From Mya arenaria (taxonomy: Eukaryota > Mollusca > Bivalvia > Myida > Myidae): 64,000 nucleotides of DNA. Of the stretch, positions 26,860 through 39,721 are shown in pieces. The stretch lies in the NCBI RefSeq assembly GCF_026914265.1, contig NC_069135.1, forward strand, positions 11,072,887 to 11,136,886. The letters are read 5' to 3'. Within the stretch, counting starts at the first letter, position 1; every line of letters starts with the position of its first letter. Below the pieces are notes generated by a model that ran no database searches, had not been told where the DNA came from, and saw only the letters and a list, made by a program, of their open reading frames with translations. Both the position numbers and the translations under genes were made by a program.

Positions 26860-28916
26860 ACACCAAAAAAGTATTTTTTTAATCTTAGAACAAGTAGTTC
26901 GTGATGCTTATAAAGTGACGCAAAAAAGGTCGTAAGTCATTCAATAAATTGCAAATGAAATTGAAACGTTACAAATCTAGGCATCAACATGTTCAAAAAG
27001 GATTGAATAGGTACTGTAGGATGTTTCCAGGATGGAAAAGCCATTGTGTTTATTTTTAAGTAGCTGTCATTTGAATTCATCGATGGCCTCACTTACAAAT
27101 GTTGAAGCTACAAAATCCCATGTTTTCATTAGCAACGTTTCAACTATTTAATCGTGAGTATTTGAGCACACATTCTCCTTTTACAAAATGCCGAAGTTAC
27201 AATTTTTGTAGTTACAATTTCTGAAGGTTGAGCATTTTTGTCTCTCTGTGAGATGTCCAATCATTGTTCGACATTTTAATCACATGATACAACATTATTT
27301 CTTAAATGGACTATTTACTCGGCAATTTGCATTTAGATGCGGCCTGTCGTTATGATTTAAGTGATGTTAACATTCCGAAATAGAGTGAAATGCAGCTTCG
27401 GCATTTTAAAGTAAGGCCATCGTGACACGTGTCTTTAAAATATGGGGGTTGAACCTGGGAAGAAAATAAGGCATACAAATGAAACTTTAAAACACACATA
27501 AACAAGAATATTGATAGTCGAACTGGCGATATGAGCAAGAAACTTCTTGTTAATTGCAAAACAAAATCGCACTCTTTAATTTTAAAACGTTTTGGCAATT
27601 AAGTTCAAATGATTTTGATTTCACTTTTCGGCAAATATTTTGAGTCATGTGGTTTTAAGAATTGTGTCAGCTGTTATGCCATGTTGGACAACAAGTTGTA
27701 CAGACAGTTTGTAATGTTGAGCCTCTTACTATGGGGACTGAACATGCAGTTTGCATTACATTTTGACCTGGGATGTTGCGCGATCAATATCCTAGCCACC
27801 ATTGTTGGGTTGACGCAGTCAGTGAACTCGCAGTCGCCTGATCTGTTGCGTGTCAATTTTCACTTTGTTCCAAACCTTTTCCCTTCACAGTTGATCTTTG
27901 CTCGGCTTAATATTTCCAGCGAAGTCGCAGTCTTATAAGCCCTGAGAGCACATACTATCAAGCGATGAACCGGATTTGCCCATGTTTAGTAGTCAAAACA
28001 ACTAACAAAAGTAGTATCCAGTTATATATTGTTTTCTAAGACAAGAAGACATATGTAAGCTTCGTTGATTTTCGCATTTATGTGCAAAGGTATGATAGCG
28101 TTTTCAACAGTCACATATTTGTCTGTGGTGTTTATTTACACCGTATGTGCTACTAGACGACCAATACCAGTTTACAATCTGCCATTGGAGCTAAGCACAA
28201 AGAGAGACATCACATAATGTTCTTTCCTTGTTGTATGGCAACTGGCACAGCGACAACCATTTCACCTTCTTCTCTCTTTCTGCATTGCAGTTTGTATATT
28301 GTACCGTAGGCTTTGGTTCCAGCTTATCAAATAATCAATATAGATACTAGTGACCTAGGTAGTTGTATTAACAAAAGCGGATTTGTAAAGCAACGAACCA
28401 ACACATGAAATCATAGCTTAACTTACATATTTCAAGGTCATCCATATAATTCTATTGGTTAGATAGATTGACTGAGCATACAGTGTCATTTTATCCCTGA
28501 TTAAAGAACATTCAGATACCTTAAAATGTGCTGGTAGGGAAAGAGATTCGCTTGTATCTGTTTGTGCCCTCATCCTCACTTTAAGATTCAGACGCCACGT
28601 ACAACGTAAACTTAATTGATTAATTTTGTTCAATTCTTCGTGCTTTGGACCGTAATACACAAAGTGACATTCTTGTCCCAAATTGTAATATTCGCGGTAC
28701 ATTGGCGGGGTATACCTAATGGCTATTAACGGCAGTGAGCTTATAAAAAGTAGTACCGTCAAGTCAACTTTGTTGCTAATCTTCGCTTCACTGAATTCAA
28801 CATATTAAAACGTATCTTGAGTCTCCTTGACCTGTGAATCCATTCAATCTAAGGATGCTGTTATTGTATTTGACACAGCTTAAATAATATATGGGTATGG
28901 TCTCACACTTTACAAA

Positions 28917-29165
28917 GAGCGCGATCAACAGCATCCTCCGTAAATTCCGTTCGGCTGTTCAGAACAAACTGACAAGCGGGTTAGCCTACAACCAGAACTT
29001 AACAAAATTATCATGATGACCAGTTTGTTCTCTGGTATGCTAGAACGATCGAGCGCGATAAACAGAATTCTCCATACATTCCGTTCAGCTGTTCAGAACA
29101 AACCGACCAGTGGGTTAGTCTACAAATAGAAATATCAAGATGGCTAATTTTTACTCTGGTATATC
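28917..29165. repeat. Two-copy tandem repeat, period about 134 bp
   Basis: The block gagcgcgat(c/a)aacag...cattccgttc(g/a)gctgttc, continuing with agaacaaac and gggttag.ctacaa, occurs at 28917 and again at 29051 with moderate divergence. Confidence 0.7.
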
Positions 29166-32094
29166 ACCATATGCCCTGCATGCGAGAGTAACAACTCTTT
29201 CAGCTCATTCGACATATACTCGTCTGAGCTGTGCTTAGATTATATGCAGTTAGCCATCAAAGGGTCAGGGAGTTCCTTGATATCAAATCGTTTTTCGTAT
29301 TTATTGAGCCCATCAACAATGCGCACTGGCTTACCCCTCCAGACATTAGCATATAATTAATGGTTTCTACGCTGCTCGCCGATCCATCCTTATGCGAGTT
29401 CAATCATCTCCATTACGTTGAGGAGGGAGAGACATTTAGTTCTTACCTGTGACCGGTTCGACACACCATAGTTTTTTTTATATTTCATACTGAGATGGAT
29501 CTATTTCCATTTTGTTGAAGGAGATTGTAAATAATTGTCAAATTTGAACGTTTCATGTGACATAATGATGGATTTCAGAATTTGCTGGTTTGCTTGTCGG
29601 CACATGACAATATGTTGCTGCTGTATTCAAATAATCATTGATTTAATGTGAGACGTATCAATAATCATCTTAGCTGTGAAAGCTATGGTGCACAAATGAC
29701 TTCTTTTACGTGTACGAGCTAATGTATTGTATGATTTGATATGACCGTTGGCCAAATGCTATTTGTTATTTTGATTGCTTGGCTTGTCATTGTAGTTGTA
29801 ATTTTGGCAGTGCTTGAGCGGGAGGAGTGTAACGGCCGAATCCGCTTTGAGTTTGTTTTTTTTGAAATTATAATGTATGCAAGTTCAAGGAGCCCCCATA
29901 TGTGCCACTTAATCGCTTATGTGTATATTACCCTGCAGCAATATTTTCTCCTATTTACTTATGTGAACATGCTTGCGGAACCACATACTGCTTGCTATTA
30001 TCTGCATTTTGTTCTTGTTAAAGCTGGTACAAGTGTCGCACCATAAATATAAGCAGTTTGCCTCATTGGAAACATGATAGGTGGTGAATTGCACCTGAAT
30101 TGTCAATAAGTGCATTTATTGAATGTCGAACATCGGTTACTTGTGTGACATGTATAACCGTATTTGTTTGCAACCTCCGAATACTGATGTTACCGTTAGT
30201 CCATACAGGCTGGTGAATACGATTGTGTTGACAACACAGTTAGTGAACTATTTGTTTATCTTTATACGAACATAATAATGGGCGTGTTTCCTTGGTGCTA
30301 ATGCAGGTCCCTGTCGTGTTTCTGAAGGTGCCCTTGATGGCGTTATTCGCTATGCGGCAACCTTTTCATTCTGTGCCAATGCATTCTTCTTTTTTCTCCG
30401 TAACAGTATTATGCTGTTCGTCTTAGTGTTTCCGCAATGCATACAATTCACATTATCTTCATTCTAGTTTAATTTTCAGGAAATCATTGTACGTGGTATT
30501 GGCCAAATTGATGAAGGATTTATAGCATTGATTCATTATGTCAAACATCTGAACTTAAATATGGTAATTACATCGTAATCTGCCTGAGTGTAATAATAAA
30601 CCCTTTCCGTAATTGTTCGATAGAGATTTAAAATATGATAACCTATAAAGATATATATATATGCTGAATGACTTGCACAATAAGAAGCAAGCCGTTTTGA
30701 AACTTCTGGTGTCACTTAAAAAAATAGATCCTAAGCTGGTACCATGGGAACGTGATATATTTATTGTCTTTTTTATTTCTTACAAAACAATTCAAGCACC
30801 AATTAACCGTTGCTGCGCTTCGTAGCTATCTGAAAGAACAAAACGAGACAATTATTATTGTCGCGTTTCGTACGCAACAAGGCGAATCTATTCAATAACC
30901 GACTCAGACAAGAAACGCGTCCGTGAAGCTATGCATTTAGGTAATACCAGCATTTGCAAAGAGACTGGATGTGCTTTGGCATGATGGATTTTATCGCTTC
31001 TCAGAAAACTCAAGAGAATTTCGAAAGAAAAATGTTTGACGTTAAACGTTTGAAAACGTATTCCCTTCCCTGTACGATGTTGCAATTATGTAAAGGATGA
31101 ATATGTCTATCATTGTATCAATATATGTATTCTGTCAAGTTGTCACGTGTCTTGGCTTGTACAGACTGTCCTGGGAATTGCAGAAAACCATTAATCTAAT
31201 GGAATGTTGCTCAATACGTTTAAGGCAGTTAATAGATGAAAACGACAACAGTTCGAATATCACTTCGATAACTGCGTGAAAAGTACTGCCGTTTAATGTT
31301 CGAAGCTTTTTGAAGATAAAAAAATAAAATAAGCGATGTTTTCTTGTACATGTGAAGTATATATCCAAATAGATGTTGCCATAACATTATTCCAAAAACA
31401 GTTGTTATATTTTTCTAAAATTAATATAGTTGTGAAATCTTCTTAGTATATGGCCATTTTGTTCGATTTAAATCAAAAGGAAGACATAATAGATTGATTA
31501 TTTGTAAACATGGTGGATAACTTCTTCCCACATGTCTATACTGCATTATATTACGTATATTTAGGACAACAGGGTATTGTGCCTCCAATCAGCATATATA
31601 TTATCTTTGCTGAAAACATTGCTTTCTGAAATTATGATGAAGTTTAAGAAAGGAAAATGTTCGGTGTTTTCGCTGAGAAAATCATCTTTTATCACCTAAC
31701 AATACAATGAAAACTTCAGGAACAAACCCAGCTGTTAAAACTTCAAACGGGCTCCAAGTTAAGATTCACAATGTTCAGGCCAAAACAAGTCTACATTCAC
31801 ATACAATACAGTAGTAAATACAGGGAAGAACCCAGTAGCTAAAGATTTAACAAACACTCCGTGACCACACAGACATTGATTGCGATATTACAGGAACTGC
31901 ACATACATTCTTTAACGTATATATATTAACATAGCGCCAATAAAGCGAAATAAAAATGTCAATGATAATTGGTTTATTGATAAAAGCATTTATGTTTATT
32001 ACGCGATGTGTGGAGATGTACGTGCTGTGGCAAATATAAGAAAGGATGTGATGGCAATGAATAGCTTATGGGTATCTGTAATTATATCACATCG

Positions 32095-32695
32095 CATTTT
32101 AGAATTTATTTTTTCCCACTTCAAATAAGTAGATCCAACAATTTAACCGTGCTAGAAATGCTTATCTTGCCTACGGGCAAAGATATGGAACTCCTTTTTA
32201 ATGGTCATCACATTGTAATTACCTCCCTTGTTGAAGTCTGTCTTCTGTAGCATCAAAGAAACCTTGTCCAGTGGCAATATTTAGAGTGCTAATTAATTTA
32301 TTTATTTCTTGCTTCAAATATCACCATAAAAATGTTTATACGCACCTTTTAAGAAAGAATGCTTCACTCGCCTTAGAACTATTTAAAGACCGATTTGACT
32401 AGTGACATAATCTGAATCACTGCGCGCATATCCTTGACAACCACGAATTATCACATATCATATCCATACGCATTTATTTTAACTGCGCACACGAGTTCCA
32501 GCAAAAAAAAAATGTTTTACTATTTTTTGTTAATCTGAGGTTGGAGAAAAAGCATCTACCATAGCCGCTCGTGTAAGATATGTTCATCCCAACCCTCTTG
32601 CTGGGTGTTTTGCGGAAACTCGGAAAACCTCGTTTATGCTGCAAAACCTTACGCTCGAGTCGGGATGAACCTATCTTACACTCTTGGCCATGGAA
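32095..32695 (-). mobile_element. MITE-like element, inverted copy of 48592-49069
   Basis: Read on the minus strand it matches the element at 48523-49069. Shared blocks are tctcccacctcag-like ends, taagtagatccaa, gctagaaatgcttatcttg, tgcgcgcatatcc, cacgagttccagcaaaaa and gggatgaacctatcttacac. An internal interrupted inverted repeat (32571-32678) corresponds to the perfect hairpin beside the other copy. It has no ORF of its own. Confidence 0.65.
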
Positions 32696-34108
32696 ATTTT
32701 TTATATTCATAACATGTGTATCAATTTAGTAAAGTGGCCAAATCGGACACAAACAATATCGAATATCGAATCAAATCCCCAGCGTATCGTAACAATACTA
32801 TTGTTTTTTAGTAACTTTCAGGTATAAACTAGAAATTATCCACATGAGCACTATATGTCCGAGTAACAGAGCGTTAAATAAGTGCACGATACAATTAGTA
32901 TGACTATAATTATTCAGTGTTTAGTTGAGACCAGTTCACAGCAATATATGAAATACCAACAGACTGTAAATGTTAAGTATTTTATTTCTCAAGTAAATAA
33001 AATATATTTAGTTACACTGTCAATATTTGTTGGATTTACTTGAAATGCATTTTAGCAGAGAAACTTCAGGGTGATTCCTGTGTGATCCATACAGTGAGAC
33101 AAAAAGTACTGAAAATGAGGTATGAGCAAACGAAAAGCTCGTTATGCCTCGTCGTTCACAATAAAAGTGAGATGTAATTATGTATTAAAATTGTTACATC
33201 ACAAAGACAAAATCGTATCAGTATCGACATCGAGTCTAGACTTATCGATCTACTTTCGATTGTAACCGGCCTGATATTGTCATCGCCGATAATTTGATTA
33301 TACTCGATAATCTTTACATCGCAACAAATATCGAATATGCATGAATGAGTCATATTTGGACATGTACTTGAGTTCAAAATCATACGTCCTACTGTTTTCA
33401 GACTTATATTTAAATGTTTGAAAATATATTCATAAAATCCAAATAATCCTATAAAGCCAAAATACAATTAACAATAAAAACAAACAAACAATGGTGAAAA
33501 CTAGATATCAAGCACCAAAATGTGATACACAAACACCTTCGTCACAATTCTTTTGAATCAATGATGTGTTTGAGAATCCCAAAGCCCTTCTAGATAGAAA
33601 ATCGACTGGTTGTTTACCAATTTACACAATATCAAGTTAAGATTCTTTGCAGACGGTCTGGATGGAACAAACCCCTATTATATATGTATTTTATTGAAAG
33701 AAACCAGACAGTAAAGACATTTTTACCTAAAATGTTTTAAGCATGCAGATTTGAACAAATTCATGGACCATCTACTTCTTTTAACAACTGTCGGATCTGT
33801 CGGCCAATTTTCAAACTTGAAGTATTAGGCGATGTTATTTTGTATGACATCACATTTTAATAACGTTAATTATTTATTGCAAACAGATATCAGAAGTTGG
33901 ATTCTTAAAGAATATTTTCTTGATGAAAAGGCGTGTTTTTACTGCTATACATGAAAAAAGGAAATTGACAGGCAAATCAAAAACATTAGTTCCATGATGA
34001 ATTGTAGCGCCTGATGTTTTAGCTCCCCCATCGTACGTTCCCTCGGCCATAAATTGTATAAAAACATATGTTGTAGTTTTATGGAGCGAGCATCTTTAGC
34101 CTGATACT

Positions 34109-34175
34109 CACTCTATCGCAACTAGGAGTAGTAGTACCTGTCTCACACTATCGCAACTAGAAGTGGTAGTACCTG
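34109..34175. repeat. Two-unit repeat just upstream of the satellite
   Basis: The block ctatcgcaactag(g/a)agt.gt followed by agtacctg occurs twice in tandem with a period of about 34 bases. It shares a gtagtacctg core with the following 37-bp satellite and may be its diverged edge. Confidence 0.5.
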
Positions 34176-34309
34176 GCATTGTTTTCGTGGACCCAGGTCA
34201 AACCTTATTTTTCTCATCTACGTCAGGTCGTCGGTATACTCGGGGAGTTTGTGGAGACCACAATATTAAATAAATAACTCTGAAACATGGTACACATTAT
34301 CAACATGAC

Positions 34310-37300
34310 TCGACGTAGTGCCTGGGATATTCTATAGGAAGGTGATGTGACAAGGTGTCTGGCATATTCTGAAGTATGGTGATGTGAAATAGTACATAAT
34401 ACAGTACATAATATATTCTATAGTAAGTTGATGTGAAGTAGTGCGTTGAATATTCTGTAGCAACGTTATGTGAAGTATTGCCTGACATATTCTTTTTTAA
34501 GATGTAGTGAAGTAGTGCGTGGAATATTCTATGTTTTGGTGATGTGTAGTAGTGCTTTACATTTTCTATAGTATGGAGATATAAAGTAGTGCCTGGTGTA
34601 TTCTATAGTTCGCTGATGTGAAGTAGTGCCTGGTATATTCTATAGTATGGAGATATAAAGTAGTGCCTGGTATATTCTATAGTACGCTGATGTGAAGTAG
34701 TGCCTGGTATATTCTATAATACGCTGATGTTAAGTAGTGCCGGGTTTAATCTTTAGTATGGTGATGTGAAGTATGGCTTTGTATAATCTATAGTATGGTT
34801 ATGCGCAGTAGTTCCTTGTATATTCTATAATATGGTTATGCGCAGTAGTGCCTGGTATATTCTATAGTATGGTGACGTGAAGTAGTGCCTGGTATATTAT
34901 ATAGTATGGTGACGTGAAGTAGTGCCTGGTATATTCTATAGTATGGTTATGCGCAGTAGTTCCTTGTATATTCTATAATATGGCTATGCGCAGTAGTGCC
35001 TGGTATATTCTATAGTATGGTTATGCGCAGTAGTGCCTGGTATATTCTATAATATGGTGTGGTGAAGTAGTGCCTGGTATATTCTATAGTATGTTTATGC
35101 GCAGTAGTGCCTGGTATATTCTATAATATGGTGTGGTGAAGAAGTGCCTGGTATATTCTATAGTATGGTTATGCGCAGTAGTGCCTGGTATATTCTATGT
35201 AATGGTGACGTAAAGTAGTGCCTGGTATATTATATAGTATGGTGTTGTGAAGTAGTGCCTGGTATATTCTATAGTATGGAGACGTGGAGTAGTGCCTGGT
35301 TTATTATATAGTATGGTGACGTGAAGTAGTGCCTGGTATATTCTATAGTATGGTTATGCGCAGTAGTGCCTGGTATATTCTATAATATGGTTATGCGTAG
35401 TAGTGCCTGGTATATTCTATAGTATGGTTATGCGCAGTAGTGCCTGGTATATTCTATAGTATGGTGACGTGAATGAGTGCCTGGTATATTCTATAGTATG
35501 GTGACGTGAAGTAGTGCCTGGTATATTCTATAGTACGCTGATGTGAAGTAGTGTTTGGTATATTCTATGTAATGGTGACGTGAAGTAGTGCCTGGTATAT
35601 TATATAGTATGGTGACGTGAAGTAGTATCTGGTATATTCTATAGTATGGTGACGTGAATGAGTGCCTGGTATATTCTATAGTATGGTGACGTGAAGTAGT
35701 GCCTGGTATATTCTATAGTACGCTGATGTGAAGTAGTGCCTGGTATATTCTATAGTATGGTGACGTGAAGTAGTATCTGGTATATTCTATAGGTAGTGAC
35801 GTGAATGAGTGCCTGGTATATTCTATAGTATGGTGACGTGAAGTAGTGCCTGGTATATTCTATAGTACTCTGATATGAAGTAGTGCCTGGTATATTATAT
35901 AGTATGGTGACGTGAAGTAGTATCTGGTATATTCTATAGTATGGTGACGTGAAGTAGTGCCTGGTATATTATATAGTACGCTGATGTGAAGTAGTGCCTG
36001 GTATATTATATAGTATGGTGACGTGAAGTAGTGCCTGGTATATTCTATAGTATGGTGACGTGAATTAGTGCCTGGTATATTCTATAGTATGTTGATTTGA
36101 AGTAGTGCCTGGTATATTATATTGTATGGTGACGTGAAGTAGTGTCTGGTATATTCTATAGTATGGTGACGTGAAGTAGTGTCTGGTATATTCTATAGGT
36201 AGTGACGTGAATGAGTGCCTGGTATATTCTATAGTATGGTGACGTGAAGTAGTGCCTGGTATATTCTATAGTACGCTGATGTGAAGTAGTGCCTGGTATA
36301 TTATATAGTATGGTGACGTGAAGTAGTGTCTGGTATATTCTATAGTATGGTGACGTGAAGTAGTGCCTGGTATATTCTATAGTATGTTGATGTGAAGTAG
36401 TGCCTGGTATATTATATAGTATGTTGATGTGAAGTAGTGCCTGGTATATTATATAGTATGGTGACGTGAATTAGTGCCTGGTATATTCTATAGTATGGTT
36501 ATGCGCAGTAGTGCCTGGTATATTCTATAGTACGCTGATGTGAAGTAGTGCCTGGTATATGATATAGTATGGTGACGTGAAATAGTGTCTGGTATATTAT
36601 ATAGTATGGTGACGTGAAGTAGTATCTGGTATATTCTATAGTATGGTGACGTTAATGAGTGCCTGGTATATTCTATAGTATGGTGACGTGAAATAGTGCC
36701 TGGTATATTATATAGTACGCTGATGTGAAGTAGTGCCTGGTATATTATATAGTATGGTGACGTGAAGTAGTATCTGGTATACTCTACAGGTAGTGACGTG
36801 AATGAGTGCCTGGTATATTCTATAGTATGGTGACGTGAAGTAGTGCCTGGTATATTCTATAGTACTCTGATGTGAAGTAGTGCCTGGTATATTATATAGT
36901 ATGGTGACGTGAAGTAGTATCTGGTATATTCTATAGTATGGTGACGTGAAGTAGTGCCTGGTGTATTATATAATACGCTGATGTGAAGTAGTGCCTGGTA
37001 TATTATATAGTATGGTGACGTGAAGTAGTGCCTGGTATATTCTATAGTATGGTGACGTGAAGTAGTGCCTGGTGTTTTATTTAGTACGCTGATGTGAAGT
37101 AGTGCCTGGTATATTATAAAGTATGGTTACGTGAGGTAGTGTCTGGTATATTCTATAGGTAAGACGTGAATGAGTGCCTGGTTTATTCTATAGTATGGTG
37201 ACGTGAAGTAGTGCCTGGTATATTCTATAGTACGCTAATGTGAAGTAGTGCCTGGTATATTATATAGTATGGTGACGTGAAGTAGTGTCTGGTATATTCT

Positions 37301-38780
37301 ATAGGTAGTGACGTGAATGAGTGCCTGGTATATTCTATAGTATGGTGACGTGAAGTAGTGCCTGGTATATTCTATAGTACGCTGATGTGAAGTAGTGTCT
37401 GGTATATTCTATGTAATGGTGACGTGAAGTAGTGCCTTGTATATTCTATAGTATTGTGACGTGAAGTAGTGCCTGGTATATTATATAGTACGCTGATGTG
37501 AATTAGTGCCTGGTATATTATATAGTATGGTGACGTGAAGTAGTATCTGGTATATTCGATAGTATGGTGACGTGAAGTAGTGTCTGGTATATTCCATAGT
37601 ATGGTGGCGTGAAGTAGTGTCTGGTATATTCTATAGTATGGTGGCGTGAAGTAGTGTCTGGTATATTCTATAGTATAGTGACGTGAAGTAGTGTCTGGTA
37701 TATTCTATAGTATGGTGGCGTGAAGTAGTGTCTGGTATATTCTATAGTATGGTGACGTGAAGTAGTGCCTGGTATATTCTATAGTATGGTGACGTGAAGT
37801 AGTGTCTGGTATATTCTATAGTATGGTGGCGTGAAGTAGTGTCTGGTATATTCTATAGTATGGTGACGTGAAGTAGTGCCTGGTATATTCTATAGTATGG
37901 TGGCGTGAAGTAGTGTCTGGTATATTCTATAGTATGGTGGCGTGAAGTAGTGCCTGGTATATTCTATAGTATGGTGGCGTTAAGTAGTGTCTGGTATATT
38001 CTATTCTATAGTATGGTGACGTGAAATAGTGTCTGGTATATTCTATAGTATGGTGACGTGAAGTTGTGTCTGGTATATTCTATAGTATGGTGACGTGAAG
38101 TAGTGTCTGGTATATTCTATAGTATGGTGGCGTGAAGTAGTGTCTGGTATATTCTATAATATGGTGGCGTGAAGTAGAGTCTGGTATATTCTATAGTATG
38201 GTGACGTGAAGTAGTGTCTGGTATATTCCATAGTATGGTGACGTGAAGTAGTGTCTGGTATATTCTATAATATGGTGGCGTGAAGTAGAGTCTGGTATAT
38301 TCTCTAGTATGGTGACGTGAAGTAGTGTCTGGTATATTCCATAGTATGGTGGCGTGAAGTAGTGTCTGGTATATTCTATAGTATGGTGACGTGAAGTAGT
38401 GTCTGGTATATTCTATAGTATGGTTACGTGAAGTAGTGTCTGGTATATTCTATAGTATGGTGGCGTGAAATAGTGTCTGGTATATTCTATAGTATGGTGA
38501 CGTGAAGTAGTGTCTGGTATATTCTATAGTATGGTGACGTGAAGTAGTGTCTGGTATATTCTATAGTATGGTGACGTGAAGTAGTGTCTGGTATATTCTA
38601 TAGTATGGTGACGTGAAGTAGTGTCTGGTATATTCTATAGTATGTTGATGTTAAGTAGTGTCTGGTATATTCTATAGTATGGTGACGTGAAGTAGTGCCT
38701 GGTATATTCTATAGTATGTTGATGTGAAGTAGTGCCTGGTATATTCTATAGTATGTTGATGTTAAGTAGTGCCTAGAGAT
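34310..38780. repeat. 37-bp satellite array, about 120 units
   Basis: Each unit contains agtagtgcctgg, tatattctatag and tatggtgacgtga. The left edge (34310-34790) is the most diverged. Variants cluster: ggttatgcgcag units at 34800-35450, acgctgatg and gtgaatgag units at 35460-37500, and gtgtctgg with ggtggcg units at 37560-38640. The array ends abruptly at gatgtttggag. It lies about 0.8 kb upstream of the first exon of gene 1. No coding meaning is likely: the unit contains stops in several frames. Confidence 0.95.
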
Positions 38781-39569
38781 GTTTGGAGATACAGACAACA
38801 AATGCATCGAGACATAAGTTAAAATAAATGTTTGGGTTCTCACCTTTTTTAGTACATGGCCATTGTGCTCTTTACGATATTGCCAAACAATGGAAAGTAC
38901 ATGGAGATCCGTACTTAAATAGGTTTATCTAACTTTGAATTGTACCAACGTCAGTGTTCTGTGCCCCTCGTACATGACGTTTACAGACTGTGGTATAAGT
39001 GTGGTATATTATGTCAGACCTTAGTATGGGTTTCGGGAAAAAACAGTCGAAAACATTCTTCGATGAAAGCGTATATCAAATTTGTCAAACTATCCTTCCT
39101 TCTTTAATGTCATACTGTTAAAGTAATTTGTCCTTAGCTAAAAAAATGCTGTAAACGACTCCAGTAGCAAGACTGTTGCCGAGTTTTCCTTGATGACTTA
39201 ATATAATGTAGATTATTATAGTCGAAATGTAAATCTTTAAGAAATCATTAATCGCAATGGAGTCTAACGTTTTTTTATATGATAAAATAGTCTAACACAG
39301 CACCAGTTCAACACGTAAGGTCGTCGATATCTTGAACATGAGATAAGCGACTTCCTTCATGTTAAAGTTATTATTGTTTAAATTAAGACCATGGTTAATA
39401 ACAAAGGAGAAGGTATATTTCATCCTGTTCTCGAACTAGATGATATACTTCAATGTTGATTAATACGAAAAATAAGAATTCAATCGACTTCGATTGCAGC
39501 ATTAGAAATTTGACAGAGTCTTCGACACGTACACATGTGTTAAAATTATACATGTTTACACTGATAGAA
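38781..39569 (+). promoter_or_regulatory. Presumed upstream/5' region of gene 1
   Basis: This 0.8 kb separates the satellite from the signal-peptide exon. I see no clear TATA box or CpG island. Promoter function is inferred only from position. A further upstream non-coding exon is possible, because ttattttcag just inside the reading frame (39577-39587) would also serve as a splice acceptor. Confidence 0.25.
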
Positions 39570-39721
39570 ATGGGTTGTTTATTTTCAGCAATTTTACTTG
39601 TTTGGACTGTTTGCGTGCACCATGCTGCAGGTTCCGCACCATGCGTGGACTTGGATGTGACTGGCTGCCGGAGCAACCCGCAGTTCTGTCACGACCACCT
39701 TTTCGCAGAAGTCACCTGTCC
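39570..39721 (+). CDS. Gene 1 exon 1: signal peptide and partial ShK-like Cys module
   Basis: ATG at 39570 (or 39552) starts MGCLFSAILLVWTVCVHHAA, a good signal peptide with an h-region of about 14 residues and cleavage near AAG-SAP. It is followed by a module whose first four cysteines have spacing C-x7-C-x6-C-x9-C, as in ShK-type domains. The frame reaches TAA at 39723. A GTAATG donor at 39722 would end the exon in phase 2, and GTCCGT at 39718 would end it in phase 1, which the next exon needs but which loses the fourth cysteine. ShK-like domains occur widely in invertebrate secreted and surface proteins, and nothing here indicates a venom toxin. Confidence 0.6.

Larger units (their letters stand above)
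26900..34100. other. Stretch with no supported gene
   Basis: No exon with a recognisable domain is visible. The frame 29741-30046 starts with a real ATG and has a hydrophobic run (MLFVILIAWLVIVVVILAVL), but no homologous pattern or splice support, so I leave it uncalled. The minus frame 28418-28762 begins at TTG rather than ATG. The region contains a two-unit tandem repeat (28917-29165) and a MITE-like element (32095-32695). Confidence 0.45.

Noticed and set aside
28418..28762. Secreted protein first exon on the minus strand
   Set aside because: The apparent signal peptide begins at TTG, not ATG, and no partner exon is visible, although a donor-like AAG/gtatct follows.
29741..30046. Small membrane protein gene
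   Set aside because: It has a true ATG and a hydrophobic N-terminus, but no family pattern, no splice or promoter evidence, and random frames of this length are common in the window.
34310..38780. CRISPR array
   Set aside because: The 37-bp units are directly adjacent with no unique spacers, and the DNA is clearly from an animal.
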